Shown here: piece after piece, positions 42,144-51,006 of the stretch | Layout of the letters: every line of letters begins with the position of its first letter | Position numbering within the stretch: the first letter of the stretch is position 1 | Source of the DNA: JAJPKK01 sp963787675 | GTDB lineage: Bacteria; Pseudomonadota; Alphaproteobacteria; Rhizobiales; Xanthobacteraceae | Assembly: GCA_963787675.1 (NCBI GenBank) | Contig: CAWBDV010000003.1 | Span: 1,488,001 to 1,552,000, forward strand | Reading direction: 5' to 3' | Length of the DNA: 64,000 nt | Notes under the pieces: model-generated | The model's database searches: none | The model's input: only the letters and a program-made list of their open reading frames with translations | Told to the model about the DNA's origin: nothing | Translations under genes and position numbers: made by a program

Positions 42144-42323
42144 GACCTGATCCCTCCGCGATGAGCAACTCCGCCGGCCGCGGAAAATTCGAACATCGCG
42201 TCTGATCTGGCAACACTTATTTCCTGGCGGTTCTCAATGCTCAAGCTAACCGACCACCAGGGTAAATCTTTCGATAGGCGGCAAAATATTCCATTTTTTG
42301 GAATTTCGTGCCATGCTTGAACA

Positions 42324-42635
42324 ATGATCGTAATCGGCACGGATGTGGTCGAGAGGTATCTTGCCTACCGGGCCGGCCACAAAGGTGTCAAAGCTGCGCG
42401 ATCTCAGTACCAGGCTTGGCTTGACATCGTAACGGCTGCGAGTTGGCGCCATCCGGAGGACGTTAAAGCATCGTATCCGAAGGCAAGCATTCTGAAATCG
42501 AGCAAAGTCGTCTTCAACATCAAGGGGAACGACTATCGGTTGATTACTCGTCTACAATATCAGGCAGGGGTCTTGGAGATTCGGTTCTTTGGGACGCACG
42601 CCGAATACGACAAGATAGATGCGGAAGTAGTCTGA
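42324..42635 (+). CDS. higB: HigB-family toxin
   Basis: A 103-residue mRNA interferase of the HigB (RelE superfamily) type: ERYLAYRAGHKGVKAARSQY, WLDIVTAASWRHPEDVKASY, KVVFNIKGNDYRLITRLQYQ and IRFFGTHAEYDKID. The last HxxYDKI motif is the usual catalytic end of HigB. Its stop overlaps the antitoxin start by one base, giving the toxin-first order of hig loci. The DNA is visibly lower in GC than its neighbours. Confidence 0.9.
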   Translation: MIVIGTDVVERYLAYRAGHKGVKAARSQYQAWLDIVTAASWRHPEDVKASYPKASILKSSKVVFNIKGNDYRLITRLQYQAGVLEIRFFGTHAEYDKIDAEVV

Positions 42636-43036
42636 TGGATGCAACCCTCGTCGTGATAGACAGCGATACCGAGCTAGCGCGTGCGCGGGCGCTCGTTGGA
42701 CGGCTATGGAACTCAAGTGATCCTCGCGACATTGCGCGACTTGAGGCGCAGGCGCGTTTGATCGCAGCCTACGAGGAGCGCAAATGGCCCCGCCAACCGC
42801 CAAAGACAGCCGATCTCATTCGTCATCTTATGGATCAACATGCCCTCACGCGTGCCGACATGGTGCCGATCCTTGGCACGCCGAGCCGTGTTAGCGAGGT
42901 CCTGCGCGGGAAAAAGCAACTGAGCATGGCAATGGTGCAGCGGCTGCGCGCCCGCTTCCGGGTGCCCGCCGATATTCTCATTCCACCGCCCAAGGCCGTC
43001 CCGGCCCGCCGCCGAGCAAAACAAGCTGCGGCTTGA
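42635..43036 (+). CDS. higA: HigA-family antitoxin
   Basis: A 133-residue antitoxin. The N-terminal half (ATLVVIDSDTELARARALV, YEERKWPRQPPK) binds the toxin; the C-terminal half is a helix-turn-helix (HALTRADMVPILGTPSRVSEVLRGKKQL) that would repress the operon. This is the long HigA type with its DNA-binding part at the C-terminus, unlike the short HigA at the window start. It ends in a basic tail. Confidence 0.9.
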   Translation: MDATLVVIDSDTELARARALVGRLWNSSDPRDIARLEAQARLIAAYEERKWPRQPPKTADLIRHLMDQHALTRADMVPILGTPSRVSEVLRGKKQLSMAMVQRLRARFRVPADILIPPPKAVPARRRAKQAAA

Positions 43037-43160
43037 TCTGGCTTGGGCGTTGGATGACCGACAAGGTGAAGCCATTGCACCCGGTGCTCGTTAGGAGCAG
43101 ACATAGTCCTTCTTCATCGACCTTGGCGCGCTAAGCTGTCGCAAAAAGGGAGCTGGAAAC

Positions 43161-44202
43161 ATGGATGCGCATTCGCTCGAGCGGTGGCGGCACGATCACG
43201 TGTTTCTTGGCGAGAAACATGGCGCCAACGAGCGGCGCACCTGGGCAGTCGTCACCTTCACGACCGTGATGATGGTCGTCGAGATCGGCGGCGGCGCGAT
43301 GTTCGGGTCGATGGCGCTCATCGCCGACGGCCTGCACATGTCGACCCACGTCGCTGCGCTCTCGATTGCGGCGGTGGCCTACAGCTTCGCGCGCCGCCAT
43401 GTCGGAAATGACTGGTTCTCGTTCGGGACCGGCAAGATCGGCGAGCTTGCGGCCTTCGCAAGTGCCATCATTCTGGCGATGGTGGCCCTGCTGATCGGTT
43501 ATGAAATCGGTGACGCGCATCATTTCCCCGGTGATGATCGAGTATCGGGAAGCAATTCCGATTGCCGTACTCGGGCTCGGGGTCAATCTCGTGAGCGCTT
43601 ATCTGCTGCGCGATCACGATCATCACCACCATGGGGAGGAAGAGGTCGATCGTGGCGATGTGTATGACCCAGGGCATGATCGCGCCGAGCAAAACGATCA
43701 CACCGAGGACGATCATCATGACCACGATCACGACAACCACCGCCACCATCACGACCGCGCCGAACACGCGGATTTCAACATCCGTGCCGCCTACCTCCAC
43801 GTTCTCGCGGACGCCGTGACGTCAGTGCTGGCGATCGGGGCGCTCGCCGGCGCTGCCTATTTCGGTCTCCCATGGCTCGACCCTGTGGCCGGCCTCGTGG
43901 GGACGGTCGTGATTGCTGCATGGTCCTTGAGCCTGCTGCGGTCAGCGTCGGCCGTGCTCCTCGACGCGGTCCCGAACCGCGCCAGTGCCGAACTCATACG
44001 TCAACGCCTCGAAGCCGACGGCGACCACATCACGGACTTTCATCTATGGCGCCTCGGGCCGGGCCATCTCGGCGTGCTCGCGGTCATCGTCTCGCACAAT
44101 CCGCGCACGCCCGATTATTACAAGGCGAAGCTTGCCGGAATCGGCGGGCTGTCCCACGTCAATATCGAGGTCAATCCGTACGTCGGCCACGCAGCGGGAT
44201 GA
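43161..44202 (+). pseudogene. dmeF: DmeF-like cation diffusion facilitator, split by a +1 frameshift
   Basis: A cation-efflux gene in two frames. Frame 1 has MVVEIGGGAMFGSMALIADG, LHMSTHVAALSI and FSFGTGKIGELAAF. It then leaves frame at TATGAAATCGGTG (near 43501-43507): removing one A of the AAA gives YESVTRIISPVMIEYREAIP, the usual continuation. The second frame has a very His-rich loop (HDHHHHGEEE, DHHDHDHDNHRHHHD), then LHVLADAVTSVLAI and FHLWRLGPGHLGV. Restored length is about 346 residues, fitting DmeF-type cobalt/nickel/zinc exporters. The A-run shift suggests a sequencing error or a very recent mutation. Confidence 0.88.
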
Positions 44203-44574
44203 TCAGCCGCCCGCTCCTGGCAAGAAGCAGCGGATGTGGTGGGTTTTCTTGCCGGCCAAGTCCCACGACCAGGAGTACCAGACAGTGGCAAAGCCAAGCC
44301 GGTTCGGCTCCTTGATCACGGCATCGGGCGGGACCTCATACCATTCGCCTTCGATCCGAACCCGGTAGCCGCTTCCCGCGATATCCCACTCGTATTCGGC
44401 CGGATGTCCGTCGGCGGTATCGCAGCATCCTTGGCCGGATTTATCCTTGAGGCCCTGGACCCAACTGCGGGTCTCCGGATCGACATTGTCGTACTGGCCG
44501 TAATTCCTTGCCATCACATTCGTCGTGAGACCGATGGCGGCAAAGATAGTCATTGCGTGTAACGCACGAATCAT
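44203..44574 (-). CDS. Exported hypothetical protein
   Basis: A 123-residue protein with signal peptide (MIRALHAMTIFAAIGLTTNVMA), then NYGQYDNVDPETRSWVQGL, GQGCCDTADGHPAEYEW, GYRVRIEGEWYEVPPDAVI and HIRCFLPGAGG. Three cysteines (CC pair and C near the end) suggest a disulfide. Proteins with GxxCCxxxDGH are frequent in rhizobia; function unknown. GAGG precedes the second of two adjacent ATGs. It converges with the DmeF-like gene with no gap. Confidence 0.75.
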   Translation of the reverse strand: MIRALHAMTIFAAIGLTTNVMARNYGQYDNVDPETRSWVQGLKDKSGQGCCDTADGHPAEYEWDIAGSGYRVRIEGEWYEVPPDAVIKEPNRLGFATVWYSWSWDLAGKKTHHIRCFLPGAGG

Positions 44575-44786
44575 CATCACCTCAATTTTGGTTGGATCGC
44601 CGCTTCGCATTGGCGCGAGCGGCGCGAAAGCAGAAGCAAAAGCCTTGCCAACCGGGTGACCTGGGACCGAGAGCGTCGGACCATTAAATCGTCGGTCGCC
44701 GCGCCTACTTCTCGCCGGAGCCGACCGTGCAATCGTTAATGAGCGCATGCTCGCCCGGAGTAACTTTCGAACAAGGGAGATTTGAC

Positions 44787-45200
44787 ATGAGACGGAATAT
44801 TGCTGTCGCGGTGCCGTTGATCGCCTGCGCCCTGGGCTTCGGACTGATGTCGTTTGCCGCACCCGTTGGCGCCGCCGCATCGAAGACGATGCAGGCGATC
44901 GATACCGACAACGACAGCACGATCGACCTCAATGAAGCCAAGGCAGCCGCGACCGCGGTGTTCGACAAGCTCGACCGCGACCATGACGGCACGCTCGATC
45001 AGCGCGAGCTAGGCAGCCGGATAACGAAAAAGAATTTTGCCGCCGCCGATCCCGACCACGACGGCACCTTGAGCAAGGACGAGTATCTTGCCGTCGTCGA
45101 GCAGCGCTTCAATGCCGCTAATACCGATAACGACGGGACGATCGACGATAAGGAACTGCGTTCCAAGCAAGGCCGCGCCCTGCTCGGGCTAATGCAGTAG
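44787..45200 (+). CDS. Exported four-EF-hand calcium-binding protein
   Basis: A 137-residue protein. A signal peptide ends PVGAAAS, then four EF-hand loops follow in order: DTDNDSTIDLNE, DRDHDGTLDQRE, DPDHDGTLSKDE and NTDNDGTIDDKE. Each keeps the D-x-D-x-D/G-x-I/L-x-x-x-E coordination pattern, the last beginning with Asn. It should be a periplasmic calcium binder. AAGGGAG precedes the ATG. It is divergent from the hypothetical gene at 44203; calcium-dependent quinoproteins elsewhere in the window are a possible but unproven link. Confidence 0.85.
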   Translation: MRRNIAVAVPLIACALGFGLMSFAAPVGAAASKTMQAIDTDNDSTIDLNEAKAAATAVFDKLDRDHDGTLDQRELGSRITKKNFAAADPDHDGTLSKDEYLAVVEQRFNAANTDNDGTIDDKELRSKQGRALLGLMQ

Positions 45201-45488
45201 CCGACGACAAAAGTTGACCACGATCGCAACGGTGCCGGCAATGTCGGTGCCGTTGTGACCGCTGATCACTTTGCGCACAGCGGTGCAGCGCCCATCAGTC
45301 TAACGAATATCGTCGTCCGGCTTTGACTCGAACGGACACCACGGTTCGCGCGCCGAACCCGATCGTGCGGAGGCTCGGCATCATTGCAACGAATTCATCC
45401 GCAGCGGGAGCAAGGCTGAGAACATTTTCTTGTATGATGCTCCGCCGTTGCCCAGAAGGTCGAACCGATTAGCCCGGGATCATTTCCA

Positions 45489-46205
45489 ATGCCCCTCATT
45501 GCATCGCCTGTGTCTTTGCTCAGAACCATCGTTGCATTTTGCTTTGCCGTCGCTCTCCCCGCCGCGCCGACGCTCGCGGCCGAGGCCGTATCCGTCACCG
45601 TGCAGGACGGGAACGTCATGCTCGTTCACAACGGACAGCAGCGCCAACTTACCAAGAGCGGCAAGGACGCCGACCCGGTGCTCTCGCCCGACGGTAAATG
45701 GGTTGCCTATTCCCGGATCAACAATCCGAATTCCACGGGCTCCCAAGGCGACTGCAAGTCGGGCGCGATGGCCGACGAGTTGCACCGCATTCGCGTGGAC
45801 GGCACCGGCGACGAAGTTCTCATACGCGGCCAGGAGGGCAAGGACCCGCAGACGGCGCTCTGCGATTTCAGCCACAAGCAATTCACCTCGGACGGCCGCT
45901 ACATCTACTTCCTGTCGCCGGCCTGGGCCGTGTCGGCAGCGCTCCACCGCTATGACACGGCGGCGAAGACGCAGAGCTTCGTGATCGACGCGAACGATGT
46001 GATCGTGCTCAATCAGTGCAAGAACCCCGACAACCGCGACGGCCTTGTCGTGCTTCAGCATCGTTATTTCGTAGTGGCCGGAAGCTATGATTGGTATTGG
46101 CTCTTCGACCGCACCGGCAAGAAAGAGAAGGGCCCGGTCGGCGAATATGACGACCAAAAAGCCGTTGGTGAGGCCATCAACAATTCGATCGTCTGCGAGA
46201 AGTAG
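45489..46205 (+). CDS. Exported TolB-like beta-propeller protein
   Basis: A 238-residue secreted protein with signal peptide (to PTLAAEAVS) and repeats of the PD40/TolB type: DADPVLSPDGKWVAYSRI, ADELHRIRVDGTGDEV, FSHKQFTSDGRYIYFLSP and ALHRYDTAAKTQSFV. Four cysteines (GDCKS, ALCDF, NQCKN, IVCEK) are evenly placed. Too short for a full propeller by itself. Function unknown. It stands upstream of the NUDIX gene on the same strand (88-base gap). The 288 bases before it hold no gene. Confidence 0.75.
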   Translation: MPLIASPVSLLRTIVAFCFAVALPAAPTLAAEAVSVTVQDGNVMLVHNGQQRQLTKSGKDADPVLSPDGKWVAYSRINNPNSTGSQGDCKSGAMADELHRIRVDGTGDEVLIRGQEGKDPQTALCDFSHKQFTSDGRYIYFLSPAWAVSAALHRYDTAAKTQSFVIDANDVIVLNQCKNPDNRDGLVVLQHRYFVVAGSYDWYWLFDRTGKKEKGPVGEYDDQKAVGEAINNSIVCEK

Positions 46206-46293
46206 CGTTAGACGATAACGTGTGCGGGAGCCGGGGTCGGCGTTCGGACCCGCTCCTCGCGCGACAATCCACAGCGAGCATTAGAAATATCGC

Positions 46294-46890
46294 ATGAAAA
46301 AAGTTGCGGTGGAGAGCGAGACCCGGCTGCTCGATGATTTCTTCAAGGTCGATGAGGCGATGGTGTCGTTCGAGCGCTTCGACGGCAGCATGAGCCCGCT
46401 GCGCCGCCGCCTCTGCTTCGAGCGCGGCAACTCCGTTGCCGCGATCGTTTTCAACCGCGACAGCCGGCGCGTGATCCTGATCGAACAATTCCGCTTCCCA
46501 GCATTCAAGAAGGGGCCGGCCTGGCTCATCGAAGCCGTAGCCGGCATGCAGGACGGCGACGACACCGCGGAAGCCACGATACGGCGCGAGATCCGCGAGG
46601 AGATCGGGTATGACGTCGAGCAGCTTCATTTGATCGCGACGTTCTACGTCTCGCCTGGCGGGTCGTCGGAACGGATCATCCTGTTTGCGGCGGAGGTGAC
46701 GGACGCGGGGAGGACGGGCCCCGGCGGCGGGTTGCCGGCCGACGGCGAGGACATCCGCCTCGTGGAGTACTCGCTCGACGAATTGCGCGAAGCGGTTTCG
46801 CGCGGCACGTTCGAGGATGCCAAGACGCTGATCGGCGTCCAGTGGCTGCTGGCACAGCCTCAGCCGGGTGTGATCGGTGACGCCCGATGA
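46294..46890 (+). CDS. NUDIX hydrolase (ADP-ribose/sugar-nucleotide pyrophosphatase type)
   Basis: A 198-residue NUDIX protein. The Nudix box is complete: GMQDGDDTAEATIRREIREE followed by IGY. Before it lies VIFNRDSRRVILIEQFRFP and after it FYVSPGGSSERIILFAAEVTDA, the layout of NudK/NudF-like ADP-ribose or GDP-mannose pyrophosphatases. It likely cleans up sugar nucleotides in the cytoplasm. It ends 4 bases from the stop of the convergent minus-strand gene. Confidence 0.9.
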   Translation: MKKVAVESETRLLDDFFKVDEAMVSFERFDGSMSPLRRRLCFERGNSVAAIVFNRDSRRVILIEQFRFPAFKKGPAWLIEAVAGMQDGDDTAEATIRREIREEIGYDVEQLHLIATFYVSPGGSSERIILFAAEVTDAGRTGPGGGLPADGEDIRLVEYSLDELREAVSRGTFEDAKTLIGVQWLLAQPQPGVIGDAR

Positions 46891-46894
46891 AGCT

Positions 46895-47638
46895 TCAGAC
46901 CGGTGCCGGCGGCGCGACCGTCGCGTCGGCCTGCCCGCTGTCCTTGAGAGCCTTCGCCACGAACCCCGAGGCCTTCATCTCCTCGACGAACTGACGCAGA
47001 TAGTGCGCCCCGGCGGGCCGGCCTTTGACGGTACCCATCGCCTGCTCGATCGCCATGAAGCGCCCGGGGATCATCCGAAACCCGGGCTGGCTTTGAACGA
47101 AGGCAGCCAACGGCTGGCGCACGCCCGCAGCGACTTCAAGACGCTGTGCCGTGAATTGGTCGAGCGATTCTGCGCCGCTCGGCGCGCGCAGGATGGTGGC
47201 CTTCTTGAGCGCGCGCGTCAGGAAGAGATCGTACGCGCTGCCGGTCGCCGTCGCGACACGCACGCCGGCGCGATCGACATCCTCGATCGTGTGCAACGGC
47301 GAATTCTGCGGCACCACATAAACGCCCTCGATCACGACGTAGGGCGCGGTGAAATCAATGCCGGCGGCGCGCACCGGATCGACCGCCAGAAACGCGATAT
47401 CCCAGGCGCCCGCCTTGATGGCCTCAAACACCTTTCCGGCGGCATCGAAGGTCACATAGTCGATCGGTACGCCGAGCCGCCGCGCAAGTTCGCGAGCAAG
47501 TTCAGGCGAAACACCGCGCGGCACCCCTCCTCCGGGATCGAGTTGCACCAGAACGGAGTTGCCGAAATTGATTGCGGCCCGCAACCGGCCGCTTGGCGCA
47601 AGCTCGGAAATCGCGGAGGAAGGAACGTCGTTTGTCAT
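46895..47638 (-). CDS. Solute-binding (PBP2) family protein without signal peptide
   Basis: A 247-residue protein with the type 2 periplasmic binding fold of polar amino acid transporters: GRLRAAINFGNSVLV, GVPRGVSPELARELARRLGV, EAIKAGAWDIAFLAVDPVRA and GIDFTAPYVVIEGVYVVP. It has no visible signal peptide or membrane anchor, so it may stay in the cytoplasm, where such folds act as enzymes or sensors. No transporter genes are near. It is 72 bases downstream of the DUF1501 gene on the same strand. Confidence 0.8.
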   Translation of the reverse strand: MTNDVPSSAISELAPSGRLRAAINFGNSVLVQLDPGGGVPRGVSPELARELARRLGVPIDYVTFDAAGKVFEAIKAGAWDIAFLAVDPVRAAGIDFTAPYVVIEGVYVVPQNSPLHTIEDVDRAGVRVATATGSAYDLFLTRALKKATILRAPSGAESLDQFTAQRLEVAAGVRQPLAAFVQSQPGFRMIPGRFMAIEQAMGTVKGRPAGAHYLRQFVEEMKASGFVAKALKDSGQADATVAPPAPV

Positions 47639-47710
47639 CGCGCGAACTTAACGGAGCCCCGCGACCCGCACAATGACGGATCGCGCGAAGCTTCATGCAA
47701 TGCGAGTCGC

Positions 47711-48937
47711 TTAAGCCCTGATGATCGGCAGCGGCTCGAACTCGCCGCGCAGCACGCTCGTGGCGTCGGCATGACCCAGCCAGCTCTTGATGGCGGTCGC
47801 ATAGACGCGGCGGAAGTCGGTGGTGAAGGTCATGTTGCCGTCGTTCAAATCGGTCAGGCTTGGCATCTTGCCGTATTGCCCACCGGCGACCGGCGCGCCG
47901 ATCATGAATGCAGGGCCGGCGGTGCCGTGGTCGGTGCCCTGGCTCGTGTTCTCTTTCACCCGGCGGCCGAACTCGCTGAAGGCCATCAAAACTACATCGT
48001 CCCCGCGGCCGAGCCGGGCCACGTCCTTCATGAACGCCGCAATGTGGTCCGAGGTGTAGGTCCACAGGCGCGCATGCACGTCGGCCTGGTAGACGTGGGT
48101 GTCGAAGGCGTTGTTGCGGTAGGCGACGTAATAGATGCGGGTCGGGAAATCGGCGGCGATCAGGGCCGCGACGCGGTCGAGGCCGAACCGCACGAGGCCA
48201 TAGTCGACCGGCGTTCGGTAGTGCGCCCAGGCGTCGCGCACCAGTTGCTCGGCGTTGAGCGCGCTGCGCGACACGCCGAACATGAAGTCCTCGGCTTCGT
48301 TCGTGCCCTCCCCGCGCGCGGAAATCGCGGCAAGCGTTGCCTTCTCGTCGGCGAAGCCGGTGCGTACGAATTTTTGCGGATCATCGAACACGAGCGGCAC
48401 ATGGCCGCGCGACCGCACCGCAAGCGATTGCTGGGTGTCGATGTTGACGACCCAGTTCGCGTGTCCTTGCGGGTCCATGGCATCGGCGACGCGGCCGACC
48501 CATCCGTAAAGCTCGCCGCGATTGGGCGCCGCCGTCTGCCAGTACGCCATGGACGAGAAGTGCGAGAACGACGGCTGCTCGTAACCGACGCCGTGCACGA
48601 TCGCCATATGGCCGTCTTTGTAGAGGCGCTCTATGCCGGCCATGGTGTATTGCAGGCCAAAATGATCATCGAGCTTGCGCACGCGCGCCGGCTTGATGCC
48701 GATGCGCGGCCGGGCGCGGTAATAGGCGTCGTCGCCGTATGGCACGACGGTGTTGAGGCCGTCGTTGCCGCCCGAGAGCTCGACCACCACCAGGATGCGG
48801 TCGTGGTTCGTGGCTTGTGCGGCGGCCTGCGCCCAGGACGGCGCGCGGCCGAGCGCGCCCGCGGCGCCGAAGGCAAGCGTGCCGAAGCCGGCGCGCAGGA
48901 AATCGCGGCGTGCGATGCCGCCGATGCGCGATGTCAT
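47711..48937 (-). CDS. DUF1501 family exported protein (Tat substrate)
   Basis: A 408-residue protein of the DUF1501 family (related to sulfatase/alkaline phosphatase folds). The N-terminus GGIARRDFLRAGFGTLAFG is a twin-arginine signal. Typical stretches follow: VVVELSGGNDGLNTVVPYGD, YYRARPRIGI, MAIVHGVGYEQPSFSHFSSM and MAFSEFGRRVKENTSQGTDH. Function is unknown; the family is nearly always coded next to a DUF1800 protein, as here (34 bases apart). AGGAGAC precedes the ATG at 48937. Confidence 0.9.
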   Translation of the reverse strand: MTSRIGGIARRDFLRAGFGTLAFGAAGALGRAPSWAQAAAQATNHDRILVVVELSGGNDGLNTVVPYGDDAYYRARPRIGIKPARVRKLDDHFGLQYTMAGIERLYKDGHMAIVHGVGYEQPSFSHFSSMAYWQTAAPNRGELYGWVGRVADAMDPQGHANWVVNIDTQQSLAVRSRGHVPLVFDDPQKFVRTGFADEKATLAAISARGEGTNEAEDFMFGVSRSALNAEQLVRDAWAHYRTPVDYGLVRFGLDRVAALIAADFPTRIYYVAYRNNAFDTHVYQADVHARLWTYTSDHIAAFMKDVARLGRGDDVVLMAFSEFGRRVKENTSQGTDHGTAGPAFMIGAPVAGGQYGKMPSLTDLNDGNMTFTTDFRRVYATAIKSWLGHADATSVLRGEFEPLPIIRA

Positions 48938-48971
48938 GTTCGTCTCCTGGAATTGCAGGACCACATATCGA

Positions 48972-50780
48972 TCAGCAAAGTTGAAACTCGGGCGTGCTCA
49001 TGATGAGGTGAGCCGTGAGCCGCAGCGGCCGCTCCATATAGGTGTCGGCGTGGGCGAGATCGGCAGTGCCGAGCTGGCGCTCCAGGAACGCAACGAGCGC
49101 CGCCCGCGCATTGCTGTTGACGGGAACCCGCACCAGCCGCAGCGTCAGATGATCGACGGCATCGGCGGCCGTCGTTGCGCCGGACGCCTTGACGGCCGCG
49201 GACAAATCGAACTGCGCGGCCGCCCGCGGAATCGGCTTGATCCGGCGCACCGCCTCCTGCCAGCCGACCAGGCTGCCATAGCGCGTGTTGAAGTCCTCGG
49301 CGCCGGCGATGACATTCGCCATCGTCGTCTCGCCGCCTTCCATGCCGCCGCCGTCGCTCTTCTCGATCGTCGCCTGGCGAATGTCCATGCCGGCGAGGAT
49401 GCGATCGTTGACCCGCTTCACCTCGCCGCCCGGATTGAAGTTCGGATCGGTGAAATTGATGATGTCCGGGAACATCACGTCGCGGGCGAAATTGCCGCGT
49501 GCGAGCAACAGCCCCGGGGTGATCCACGAGCGGCCCTGCGCCCAGCCGGCGACCGTCGGCGGGTTGAGCAGCATCTGGCCAAGCTCGCGGCTCACCACAT
49601 AGAGGTCCGGAATGCCGGGCAGTCGCGTGACCCCGAGCTTGCGATAGGTCGAGACCATGAGCTCGACCGGCCCCTTGATGCGGGTGCCGAACGATGGCGC
49701 GCTGTAGAAATCCTTCGACAGGAAGATCGCGCGCAGCAGCGGCGCGATCTCGTAGTTGCCGTCGCGGAGCACCGCCCCGAGCTGCGCCTGCGTCTCGGGC
49801 GAAATATTCTCGCGCACGAAGAACCGATAGATCTTGCCGGCCATGAATTCGGCCGTGACCTTCTGCTCGAGAATGATGTTGAGGATGTCGACGCCGTCGA
49901 AGTTTCCGGTTCGGCCGAGAAAAATCTTCTGCCCGTCGTCGTGCTTTGCGGGGTCGACCTTGAAGTCGAGATCGTCGTCGATCCAGCCGGTGAAGGCGCG
50001 CGCCGCCTCGCGGATATCCTTCTCGGTGTAGTTGCCGACGCCCATGGTGAAGAGTTCCATCACCTCGCGGGCAAAGTTCTCGTTCGGGGCACCTTTCACG
50101 TTCTCGGCGGCGTCGAGATAGGCGAGCATCGCCGGCCCGCGCGCGACTTCGATCAGGAGTGTGCGGAAATTGCCGGTCGCGTCGCGGTGCAGCAGGGCAA
50201 GCTGCTGCTCCATCTTGCGATAGTCGCGGATCTTTTCTTCGCCGGTGGCAAAATGGCCGTGCCAGAACAGGGCCATTTTCTCTTCCAGCGGATGGCTGGT
50301 CGCGACCATGCGGTCGGCCCACCAAAACGCAAGACGCCGGGTCTCAAGCATCGTCGCGCGCAGCCAGTAGAAGAACCGGTCGACGACCGGCTGCAGGCGC
50401 CGCTCGCCCGACGGCTTCACGCGCGCGCCCAGCGCCTCGCCGTCCTTCTCGGCACGCTCGGTCGCCGCGACGCGACTCGGCGGAAAGTCCTTGAGCGAGG
50501 GATCCCACACGCCCGACGGATCGAACGGCTGGAGGTGATCGTTGGGGATGGCGCGATAGTCGACGAGGTGGGCAACCGCATCCGCGGGCGTCATCGCGGC
50601 GAGTTGCGCGATCTCCTCAGGTGTGCCGCCGAAGCCGGCACGCTCGAGCAGATGGGCAGCGCGATCAAAGCTCCATTCGTCCGCGGCAATCGGCGAGAGA
50701 TCGTTGGCCCAGGCGGCCGGTCCTGCCCCGCTGCGCCTGATCTCGACATGGCCGGCGACGAGTGAGACGGGAACTCGCAC
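48972..50780 (-). CDS. DUF1800 family protein
   Basis: A 602-residue DUF1800 protein: FDRAAHLLERAGFGGTPEEI, LAFWWADRMVATSHPLEEKM, ALFWHGHFATGEEKIRDY, FAREVMELFTMGVGNYTEKD and AARAFTGWIDDD. The family is paired with DUF1501 proteins and is thought to be exported, but no clear signal peptide is seen from this GTG start at 50780, so the start may be wrong or the protein may travel with its Tat partner. Reaction unknown. Confidence 0.88.
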   Translation of the reverse strand: MRVPVSLVAGHVEIRRSGAGPAAWANDLSPIAADEWSFDRAAHLLERAGFGGTPEEIAQLAAMTPADAVAHLVDYRAIPNDHLQPFDPSGVWDPSLKDFPPSRVAATERAEKDGEALGARVKPSGERRLQPVVDRFFYWLRATMLETRRLAFWWADRMVATSHPLEEKMALFWHGHFATGEEKIRDYRKMEQQLALLHRDATGNFRTLLIEVARGPAMLAYLDAAENVKGAPNENFAREVMELFTMGVGNYTEKDIREAARAFTGWIDDDLDFKVDPAKHDDGQKIFLGRTGNFDGVDILNIILEQKVTAEFMAGKIYRFFVRENISPETQAQLGAVLRDGNYEIAPLLRAIFLSKDFYSAPSFGTRIKGPVELMVSTYRKLGVTRLPGIPDLYVVSRELGQMLLNPPTVAGWAQGRSWITPGLLLARGNFARDVMFPDIINFTDPNFNPGGEVKRVNDRILAGMDIRQATIEKSDGGGMEGGETTMANVIAGAEDFNTRYGSLVGWQEAVRRIKPIPRAAAQFDLSAAVKASGATTAADAVDHLTLRLVRVPVNSNARAALVAFLERQLGTADLAHADTYMERPLRLTAHLIMSTPEFQLC

Positions 50781-51006
50781 GCAAGACTGCCGGATCGCCG
50801 GGCGCTTGCCCGGCAGTGGTGGTTGCGGCCGGTATGGCGCGGCTTTCCATCGAAGACTCCCGGTAGGCTGCCGCGGATCATACGCCCCGGGGAAGTGCCA
50901 TGAAAAGTTATGGACGCTATTACAATAACCGGCCTTCGGCGGTGTCCAACGACGCCAGTAGTGTCCGACGACGACCCTTAAATCCGATGATTGAAAGGGT
51001 CCTTCT

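Noticed and set aside
46877..50765. Very long plus-strand open frames (708 and 671 codons) opposite the DUF1501, DUF1800 and binding-protein genes
   Set aside because: They are antisense to well-recognised genes, are rich in Arg, His, Val and Asp as expected from reversed high-GC codons, and match no family pattern.
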